64,000 bases of DNA from Pyxidicoccus trucidator (GTDB lineage: Bacteria; Myxococcota; Myxococcia; Myxococcales; Myxococcaceae). Location of the stretch: NCBI RefSeq assembly GCF_010894435.1, contig NZ_JAAIXZ010000010.1, positions 1-64,000 on the forward strand. The letters are read 5' to 3'. Under the pieces are notes generated by a model. That model did no database searches. It was not told where the DNA came from and was given only the letters and a program-made list of their open reading frames with translations. The translations under genes were made by a program, and so were the position numbers. Below are positions 1-6,038 of the stretch, in pieces; positions within the stretch are counted from its first letter, which is position 1, and the number at the start of each line of letters is the position of its first letter.

Positions 1-1319
1 TGCGCCCCCGCCTCGGGCTGCGCGCCACCCTCGGGCGGGGTGCCGCCCTGGGGCTTCTCGCCGCCCTGCTCACGAGGCTTGTCGCCCCGAGCCTTGCGCT
101 TCTCGTCGCGCGACTTGCGGCGGCCGCCTCCGCCCTCCACCGGGGCGCGGCCCCGCGAGGTGGGCGCGGGGGCCTTCCACAGCTGCCGGTCATAGTGGCG
201 CAGCACGTCCGTCCACTTGTCGTTGGAGTCGCGCTGCATGGCCTCCAGCCACGAGGCGATGCGCGAGTCCAGCGAGTCCAGCGCGTGGACGATGTGCGCC
301 TCCAGCGTCATCGGCACCTTGGGGCTGCCGTACTCCAGCTGGCCGTGGTGGGAGAGGACGAGGTGCGTGAGGTGCTGCTCCAGCAGCGGCGGGAAGCCCG
401 GAATGGCCAGCGTCTTCTCGCGAATCTTCTGCGCCGTCATGACCAGGTGGCCGACGAGCTTGCCCTCATCGGTGTAGTCGAAGCCCTTGTCGGGGGAGAT
501 CTCCGCCACCTTCATCACGTCGTGCAGCAGCGCGCCGGCCAGGAGGAGGTCCCGGTCCGCCATGGGGTAGTGGTCCGCCACCCGCAGCGTCAGCCGCATC
601 ACCGACAGCAGGTGCTCGGCCAGCCCGCCGCGCCACGCGTGGTGCATGGCCTTTCCGGCCGGCGCAATCGGCAGGCCCGCGGCAATCTGCGGGTCGTCCA
701 GGAAGGCCAGCAGCAGCTGCTTCACGTGCGCGTCATTCACCCGCTCGGAGACCATCTCCCGGATGAGGCCGGCGGCGCGCGCGCCGCCCGAGCCGTCCCG
801 GGCGCCTTCGCCGCCCCGGGGCTCCTTGCCTTCCTTGCCGTCGTTTGCGGCGCGGGCCTCGGCCTTCTCGGCCTTGTCCGCACGGGGCTCGCGGGCCTCG
901 GGGGCCTTGGCCTCCGCGGCGGGCTTCGCCTCGGGGGGCGGGGCCGGGGGCGGCTCGAACTCCTTGGGGTCCAAGGGCTCCGGGTCCAGCCGCTCCACGG
1001 CCTCCACGACGACCTGGGTGCGGCCGTGGAAGCTGATGACGCCTCCCTGCACCAGCACGAAGTCGCCGGACTGGAACGTGGGCTCCAGTGCGTCGACCTG
1101 GTCGAAGATGCGGGCATCCACCTCGCCGCTCTTGTCGACGAGGGTGATGGCGAGGAACACCTTGCCACTGCGCGCGGTCACCTTCTCCTTCTTCGTGACG
1201 CGGAAGACGGTGTTGACGCGGTCCTTCTCGCGCAGATCCGCCGCGTACACCTTGCGGACGGTCTCCACGGAACCCTCCGGGGTGGGGGGGGCGGTCTCGG
1301 GCGTGTTTTCGTTGGTCAT
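1..1319 (-). CDS. OB-fold/HD-domain protein, YhaM-like (3' end cut by window edge)
   Basis: The frame begins at ATG 1319 and runs off the left edge, so the C-terminus is missing. The N-terminal third resembles an OB-fold nucleic-acid-binding domain (reads ...KVFLAITLVDKSGEVDARIF...). A low-complexity Ala/Lys/Glu/Arg-rich stretch follows, then an HD-type metal phosphohydrolase domain. That domain shows HHAWRGGLAEHLL, the doublet in LLHDVMK, and SHHGQLEYGSP. The visible C-terminal end is a very basic Gly/Arg/Lys tail. An OB fold before an HD domain is the layout of YhaM/CBF1-type 3'-5' exoribonucleases, so an RNA-processing role in the cytoplasm is inferred. The long charged insertion between the two domains is not usual for YhaM. 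The next gene on the same strand ends 48 bases upstream of this start, so the two may be co-transcribed. Confidence 0.8.
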   Translation of the reverse strand, partial: MTNENTPETAPPTPEGSVETVRKVYAADLREKDRVNTVFRVTKKEKVTARSGKVFLAITLVDKSGEVDARIFDQVDALEPTFQSGDFVLVQGGVISFHGRTQVVVEAVERLDPEPLDPKEFEPPPAPPPEAKPAAEAKAPEAREPRADKAEKAEARAANDGKEGKEPRGGEGARDGSGGARAAGLIREMVSERVNDAHVKQLLLAFLDDPQIAAGLPIAPAGKAMHHAWRGGLAEHLLSVMRLTLRVADHYPMADRDLLLAGALLHDVMKVAEISPDKGFDYTDEGKLVGHLVMTAQKIREKTLAIPGFPPLLEQHLTHLVLSHHGQLEYGSPKVPMTLEAHIVHALDSLDSRIASWLEAMQRDSNDKWTDVLRHYDRQLWKAPAPTSRGRAPVEGGGGRRKSRDEKRKARGDKPREQGGEKPQGGTPPEGGAQPEAGA

Positions 1320-1367
1320 TTCGGCGGCGGACACTAGCACCAGGAAGGCGCTTCGAGGGGAACTGCG

Positions 1368-2507
1368 TCAGCTGACTTCGAGCGCCACCGCGTCGAGGTA
1401 CTCGGAGCCCGGTGAGCCCACCAGTGTGGGGTGGTCCGGGGGCAGGCCCAGCCGGGCCAGCCGGGTGGCGATGCGGGCCTCCCCCTCGCAGGCGGTGGCC
1501 ACCAGCTCGTCGAAGCCCCCCAGGGCCAGGGGCGGGTGGTAGCCGGCCACCAGCAGCCGTCCCCCATGTCGGGTGCGGCGCAGGGCGTGCCGGAGCTGCT
1601 CCACGAAAGCCTCCTCCGAACCCACACCGGGCGTGTCCAGGAGCACCAGGTCGAAGGTGTCCCGCAGGGCGCGGAGCACCTGGAGCGGCTGGCCCGTCTC
1701 TACCGTCGCCCGGCCCAGCAGCCCGTTGGCCTCGGCGTTCTCCCGGGCCAGGTCCGCCGCGTCCCCGTTGCTGTCGAAGGCCAGAATCTGCCGCGCCCCA
1801 TGCAGCCCGGCATGGACGAAGAGGCCCCCCACGTTGCAGCACGCGTCCAGCACCCGGCCGCCATTGGCCAGGCGGCCCACGAAGCGGCGCAGCTCGCGCT
1901 GGTCGTAGTGGTAGCCCGTGCCCGCGCCATAGTTGAGGTCCACGGTGAAGCGCGCGCCCAGCTCCAGCAGCCGGCACCAGCGGGGCGGCGTCCCGTAGAG
2001 GACGTGGGGCCGCTGCGAGGGCAGGCCCAGCACCTTGCGCCGCGGGGTGTCGTTGCGCAGCAGCACCGAGCTGGCGCCCGTCACCTCCACCAGCCCGCGG
2101 GTGATTTCCCCCTGCCGCGCGTCCATGGCGCGGGTGAGCGTCTGGACCACGAAGTGGGTGTCGTACCGGTCGACAATGAGGCCGGGCAGCCCGTCCCCGT
2201 CATCGTTGACGATGCGGCAGAAGCGCGGGTCGTCCACCATCCGGCCGCGCCGCTCGTAGGCGTGGCGGAGGTGGCGGGGGATGAGCCCCTCCACGGCCTC
2301 GTCCGGCTGGCCCAGCCGGCGCACCGCGTATGAGGACTCCAGGTCCACGTCCCCCAGGCCCAGCACCGAGCCATCCTCGTCCCGGAGCTGCACGGCCTCC
2401 CCGGGCTGCGGCGTTCCCTCCATGGAGACGATGTCCTCCCGGCGGAGCCAGGGGGCACCGTGGCGCAGCCGGCGGGCGGCGTCTCGGGACAGATAGGTGC
2501 TGAGCAA
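1368..2507 (-). CDS. Class I SAM-dependent rRNA methyltransferase, RlmI/RlmK-like
   Basis: This 379-residue protein starts with a PUA-like segment (about residues 1-80, including GAPWLRREDI). A linker domain follows with GLPGLIVDRYDTHFVVQ, then a Rossmann methyltransferase domain. In that domain VLDACCNVGGLFVHAG is the SAM-binding loop, ILAFDSNGDAADLARENAEAN is motif II, and LVLLDTPG stands where the catalytic Asp-Pro-Pro normally is. Length and order fit the YccW/RlmI family, which makes m5C in 23S rRNA. The substrate is inferred; the changed motif IV (DTPG rather than DPP) means the exact modification is uncertain. The gene sits just upstream of the OB/HD protein, in keeping with an RNA-metabolism pair. 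Confidence 0.8.
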   Translation of the reverse strand: MLSTYLSRDAARRLRHGAPWLRREDIVSMEGTPQPGEAVQLRDEDGSVLGLGDVDLESSYAVRRLGQPDEAVEGLIPRHLRHAYERRGRMVDDPRFCRIVNDDGDGLPGLIVDRYDTHFVVQTLTRAMDARQGEITRGLVEVTGASSVLLRNDTPRRKVLGLPSQRPHVLYGTPPRWCRLLELGARFTVDLNYGAGTGYHYDQRELRRFVGRLANGGRVLDACCNVGGLFVHAGLHGARQILAFDSNGDAADLARENAEANGLLGRATVETGQPLQVLRALRDTFDLVLLDTPGVGSEEAFVEQLRHALRRTRHGGRLLVAGYHPPLALGGFDELVATACEGEARIATRLARLGLPPDHPTLVGSPGSEYLDAVALEVS

Positions 2508-2657
2508 GTGTGTCCTCCCTCTCGCGAGTCACCGTGGGCACCGCCGCCCACGGGCGTCCTCCCGGGGGAGAACATGTGCCGTCGGCCGGTAGCTTGCGGC
2601 GGGCGCCGGGACGCCGCGCAGGAGGGCAGGGGAGCGAGCGGGCCCGGGGCCCGGACT

Positions 2658-3026
2658 TCAGCCCGCGGGCGGCGGGCGCTTGAACGCCTTGAACGTCACC
2701 CGGGTCAGCATGAAGCTGGCCATCAGGGCGAGGACGATGCCCAGCAGGCGCAGGTTCCAGCTGTCGCGGAACAGCAGCGACAGGGCCAGCCCGCCCAGCA
2801 GCACCACGCCCATCACCATCAGCGCCTGCCCCCGGGCCGCGGCCCCGGAGGACGTGCGGCGCGCCTGGGCCAGCGTCGGGAGGCTGCCCGCCTTGCGCCA
2901 CGTGAGGGCGGTCTCCTCGCGGACCTCGTCCTCCGGGTCCACCAGCCCCTGGACGTAGGCCCGCTCCACGTCCAACAGGCTGGGGTAGACCAGCTCACCT
3001 TCCGGCGTGCGCACCACGTAGCGCAT
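2658..3026 (-). CDS. Small two-helix membrane protein, function unknown
   Basis: The 122-residue protein begins MRYVVRTPEGELVYPS. Its first 50 residues look like a small soluble GYF-like or sensor-like domain (Tyr/Trp-containing, acidic). Two closely spaced hydrophobic helices follow (around residues 69-86 and 94-110), and the tail is short and basic. It starts 26 bases after the oxidoreductase ends on the same strand, so an operon is possible. No catalytic motif is visible. I do not recognise a named family with confidence. Confidence 0.65.
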   Translation of the reverse strand: MRYVVRTPEGELVYPSLLDVERAYVQGLVDPEDEVREETALTWRKAGSLPTLAQARRTSSGAAARGQALMVMGVVLLGGLALSLLFRDSWNLRLLGIVLALMASFMLTRVTFKAFKRPPPAG

Positions 3027-3052
3027 GGGGCCCTCCTCCCGGGTTGCCCGGA

Positions 3053-4654
3053 CTAGGACAACTCGATGGCAATCTGCTCAGCGACGCGAAGCCCATCAAT
3101 GGCGGACGACACGATGCCGCCCGCGTAGCCACAGCCCTCACCGGCCGGGTAGAGCCCCTTGAGGGACACCGACTGCAGGTCCTCCCCACGGGTGATGCGC
3201 ACGGGGGACGAGGTGCGGCTTTCGATTCCGATGAGCTTGCCCTCCTCGCTGATGAAGCCCCGCATCTTCCGCTCGAAGGTGCGCAGGGCCTGCTTGAGCG
3301 AGACGGTGAGCCGCTCGGGGAAGAGGCGGTTGAGGTCCGTGTGCGCCAGCCCGGGGCGGTAGCTGGTGTCGCCCGGGTCCTTCTTCACGCGGCCGGCCAG
3401 GTAGTCCGGAATCGTCTGGGCCGGGGCGTAGAAGCGCCCACCGCCCAGCTCATACGCCTTGGACTCCCAGTGGCGCTGGAACTCCAGGCCCGCCAGCGGT
3501 CCCCGGAAGCCCTCTCGCTCGAAGTCCGCCACCGACACGGAGACCACGATTCCGGCATTGGCGTACTTCGCGTTGCGGCGCGAGTTGCTCATGCCGTTGG
3601 TGCACTGCAGGCCCTCCTGGGTGGGCGTGGGCACCACGATTCCGCCGGGGCACATGCAGAACGAGTAGACGCCGCGCACCTCGCCGTCCACGTCCAGGTT
3701 CTCCGCCAGCTTGTAGTCGGCCGGGGGCAGCTTGGGATTCTTGGCGGCGTTGCCGTACTGGATGCTGTTGATGAGCGCCTGCGGGTGCTCGGCGCGGAAG
3801 CCGAGCGCGAAGGGCTTCGCCTCCACGCTCACCCGGCCGTCGGCGGCGAAGCGCTCGTACAGCTCCCGCGCGGAGTTGCCGGGGGCGAGGACGACGCGGT
3901 CGCTCTCCAGGGTGCGGCCGTCGGACAGCTTCACGCCCGCCACGCGCCCGTCCTGGTAGAGGAGGTCATCCACCCGGTGCTCGAAGAGGACCTGGCAGCC
4001 GCCGGCGATGAGCTCGTCGCGCAGCTTCGCCACCGCGCCCGGCAGCAGGTCCGAGCCGATGTGCGGCTTGCCCTCGACGAGGATGTGGTCCGGCGCCCCG
4101 TACTTCGCGAAGGCCTCAATCACCTTGCGCACCATGGGGTGGTTGATGCGCGTGGACAGCTTGCCGTCCGTGTAGGCACCGGCGCCGCCCTCCCCGAAGT
4201 TCATGTTGCTCTCCGGGTCCAGCGAGCCGTCGCGCATCAGCTTCGCCACGTCCTTGCGGCGCGGCACCACCTCGCGGCCGCGCTCAATCAGGATGCTGCG
4301 CACGCCGCGCTCCAGCAGGCCCAGGGCGGCGAACAGCCCCGCAGGGCCGGTGCCGATGATGATGGGCCAGCGCTCCGGCGGCTTCACCGGAAGCAGGGGC
4401 TCCGGCGGAGGAGGTGCCTCACCCACATCCGGGGGCAGGCGGCCGGGCTTGCGGCCGGGGGCCAGCTCCACCTCCAGTGTGTAGATGTAGCGGGGACTGC
4501 CCTTCTTCCGCGCGTCCAGCACCGAGCGCACCACACGCACGGCGGCGAGGTCGGAGCGGGTGACTCCGAGCTTCTCCGCGGCGCGCTGACCGAGCAGCTC
4601 CTCCGGCTCGTCCAGCCACAGCCCGATGTTGTTCACCCGATACGCCATTGCCAT
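3053..4654 (-). CDS. FAD-dependent oxidoreductase (COG2509-type, uncharacterised dehydrogenase)
   Basis: About 533 residues. The start at ATG 4654 is chosen because an AGGAG lies 4-8 bases upstream; a second ATG at 4648 is also possible, and the frame stays open upstream to 4717 without a ribosome site. The N-terminal ~90 residues form a small alpha/beta domain typical of this family. The dinucleotide-binding region then reads IIGTGPAGLFAALGLLERG with a following basic ILIERG strand. Later segments include NFGEGGAGAYTDGKL and, near the C-terminus, GLYPAGEGCGYAGGIVSSA, the FAD-contacting end of the fold. The Cys-rich stretch FCMCPGG is also a family hallmark. The substrate is unknown; the family is often annotated as a geranylgeranyl reductase-like or HI0933-like flavoprotein. 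The protein is cytoplasmic, with no signal peptide. Confidence 0.85.
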   Translation of the reverse strand: MAMAYRVNNIGLWLDEPEELLGQRAAEKLGVTRSDLAAVRVVRSVLDARKKGSPRYIYTLEVELAPGRKPGRLPPDVGEAPPPPEPLLPVKPPERWPIIIGTGPAGLFAALGLLERGVRSILIERGREVVPRRKDVAKLMRDGSLDPESNMNFGEGGAGAYTDGKLSTRINHPMVRKVIEAFAKYGAPDHILVEGKPHIGSDLLPGAVAKLRDELIAGGCQVLFEHRVDDLLYQDGRVAGVKLSDGRTLESDRVVLAPGNSARELYERFAADGRVSVEAKPFALGFRAEHPQALINSIQYGNAAKNPKLPPADYKLAENLDVDGEVRGVYSFCMCPGGIVVPTPTQEGLQCTNGMSNSRRNAKYANAGIVVSVSVADFEREGFRGPLAGLEFQRHWESKAYELGGGRFYAPAQTIPDYLAGRVKKDPGDTSYRPGLAHTDLNRLFPERLTVSLKQALRTFERKMRGFISEEGKLIGIESRTSSPVRITRGEDLQSVSLKGLYPAGEGCGYAGGIVSSAIDGLRVAEQIAIELS

Positions 4655-4891
4655 TCGCTCCTGGTGGGGGCGCGTATCTGCTCCGCCCCCGTGAAAGATT
4701 GCAAGCACTTGAAACAACTAGGGCCTCGACGCACTGCGTGGGTGCGTACCCGCCGATGCACCCCCCTCCGCCATCCCCCCGTGCCGACGACGGGTGCGTA
4801 ACAGGCTTCGCACCCGAAAAAGGGCCATGCCGAGCCCCGGTGTCCTTCAACCCCTGGGAAATGCTGGGGAATCCGTTTGGAAGAGAACGTC

Positions 4892-4907
4892 TGGCACGGG
4901 GGTTGAA
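4892..4907 (+). promoter_or_regulatory. Sigma-54 (-24/-12)-like promoter
   Basis: The sequence TGGCACGGGGGTTGAA matches the -24/-12 consensus TGGCACG-N4-TTGCW at every defined base except one: the -12 element is GA instead of GC. The spacing between the two G blocks is the required 12 bases. Transcription would begin near 4918, about 50 bases ahead of the GTG start at 4968. The single mismatch falls in an important base, so activity needs proof. Confidence 0.4.
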
Positions 4908-4915
4908 GTGTTGAG

Positions 4916-4933
4916 GCCGCATGCTTATGCGGC
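4916..4933 (+). promoter_or_regulatory. Perfect 7-bp hairpin at the predicted 5' end of the leader
   Basis: GCCGCAT-GCTT-ATGCGGC forms a perfect 7-bp stem with a GCTT tetraloop. It lies right at the predicted sigma-54 transcription start, so it would cap the 5' end of the mRNA. It may stabilise the message or be a remnant of an operator. Confidence 0.4.
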
Positions 4934-4967
4934 GCCCCTTCAACGCCGCTTTCTGGAGGCAATCACT

Positions 4968-5171
4968 GTGAGCACCGATCAAAAGGGCACCCGGATCCTG
5001 GCGCGCACCTTCTTCAACCAGCTGCGCGCGAGCGGCTACACGCCGCACCAGGTCATCGGTATCGCCACGGAGCTGCTCGATCTGGTGACCACGGACCTCA
5101 AGGAAGGCGACAAGGCCGTTGCCGTCCAGGCAACACAGGAGCAGGGCTCCGAGTGGCGCCAGCGCGCCTGA
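4968..5171 (+). CDS. Small conserved-looking protein, 67 residues
   Basis: The start is GTG 4968, preceded by GGAGG 8 bases upstream; the frame is open further 5' but there is no better start. The protein reads MSTDQKGTRILARTFFNQL..., followed by a helical segment with YTPHQVIGIATELLDLV and an acidic/Gln-rich end. It looks like a compact all-helical cytoplasmic protein. I do not recognise a family. Its own sigma-54-like promoter, leader hairpin and a strong U-tract terminator make it a self-contained transcription unit, which argues that it is a real and probably well-expressed gene. Confidence 0.7.
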   Translation: MSTDQKGTRILARTFFNQLRASGYTPHQVIGIATELLDLVTTDLKEGDKAVAVQATQEQGSEWRQRA

Positions 5172-5258
5172 GTCCGTAGTCTTCGCACCATCAACCCCGC
5201 GGGCGCGCGGGCTCCGGACTGGTTTCGGGGCTCCCGCCCGCGCGGAGGCAGCACCCGG

Positions 5259-5280
5259 ACCGGCCTCAGCCGGTTTTTTT
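5259..5280 (+). terminator. Intrinsic terminator shared by convergent genes
   Basis: ACCGGC-CTCA-GCCGGT is followed directly by six more T residues (5275-5280). This is a textbook intrinsic terminator for the small gene at 4968. The stop codon of the convergent diacylglycerol kinase gene lies in its loop/stem (5266-5268). Confidence 0.85.
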
Positions 5281-5961
5281 GTTTCGACTGACTGCTGAAT
5301 CGGCCGTCACCGCCGCGGAGCGGCGCAGTTCCTGCCTCCGGACGTACGCGGCGGCGCCGGCGACGACGAGCAGTCCTCCCGTCATCGCGGTGAAGACGAT
5401 GCTGGCCGTCTCCAGCGCCAGCAGCGTCAGCAGCGCGCTCGCGCCCAGGAAGGCGCCCACGTCCACCGCGAGGGGCCGGCGCTGGGGCAGAACCAGGACG
5501 ATGACGCAGGCGGTGAGGGGCAGGCCCAGCTTCACCTGCCGCTCAATGGCCTCCGTGCTGGCGCGGACCGTCTCCCAGTTGTGCACGAGGATGGCGGCGA
5601 AGATGACCACCGTGCCCAGCGCCAGCACCAGCACCCCGGCGGCGGCCGCGTCCTTGGTGAGGCGGGCCTTCTCGTCGAACTGCTGGACGGCCAGGTCCAC
5701 GAGGTGCTCCAGGGCGCTGTTGAGGATTTCCGCGAAGAAGATGAGGAGGACGCAGAAGATGAGCGTCACCTTCTCCGCGAGCCCCAGGGGGATGCCGCTG
5801 CCCACCAGCCCCACCAGCACCCCGGAGATGAGGTGGACGCGCATGTTGCGCTGGTGGACGACGGTGTGGATGAGCCCCGCCCACGCGTGGCCGAACGAGG
5901 CGAACAGCCCCGAGCCCCGACGGGGAGGGAAGGCGGAGGGTGGCCGGACAGGTACGTTCAT
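5266..5961 (-). CDS. dgkA: Diacylglycerol kinase / undecaprenol kinase, with extra C-terminal membrane domain
   Basis: The N-terminal ~125 residues are a prokaryotic DgkA domain: SFGHAWAGLIHTVVHQRNMR, then the signature FFAEILNSALEHLVD with the catalytic Glu and the conserved Asn, then EKARLTKDAAAAGVL. Three helices are expected here, and the domain phosphorylates diacylglycerol or undecaprenol at the inner membrane. After it come about 100 residues with further hydrophobic helices (VKLGLPLTACVIVLVLP and others), so at about 231 residues the protein is nearly twice a typical DgkA. ATG 5961 is taken as start; a GTG at 5982 is also in frame, and neither has a clear ribosome site. The gene is divergent from the amidase. 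Confidence 0.82.
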   Translation of the reverse strand: MNVPVRPPSAFPPRRGSGLFASFGHAWAGLIHTVVHQRNMRVHLISGVLVGLVGSGIPLGLAEKVTLIFCVLLIFFAEILNSALEHLVDLAVQQFDEKARLTKDAAAAGVLVLALGTVVIFAAILVHNWETVRASTEAIERQVKLGLPLTACVIVLVLPQRRPLAVDVGAFLGASALLTLLALETASIVFTAMTGGLLVVAGAAAYVRRQELRRSAAVTADSAVSRNKKTG

Positions 5962-6038
5962 CGGTGATTGAAGGGCGGGCACCCTAGCATTCGCGGCTCC
6001 CGTTGCCCCTCGGACGTGAAGGGGTATGGTCTGACCCC

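Larger units (their letters stand above)
4655..4967 (+). other. Divergent intergenic region, 313 bases
   Basis: This separates the oxidoreductase (minus) from the small protein gene (plus). It holds a sigma-54-like promoter and a leader hairpin on the plus strand, described separately. The left part is rich in direct and inverted GTGCG/CGCAC words (about 4735-4830). I see no convincing coding frame in it. Confidence 0.6.

Noticed and set aside
3044..4801. A 585-codon plus-strand frame opposite the FAD oxidoreductase.
   Set aside because: It is a compositional shadow; the FAD-binding motifs are all on the minus strand.
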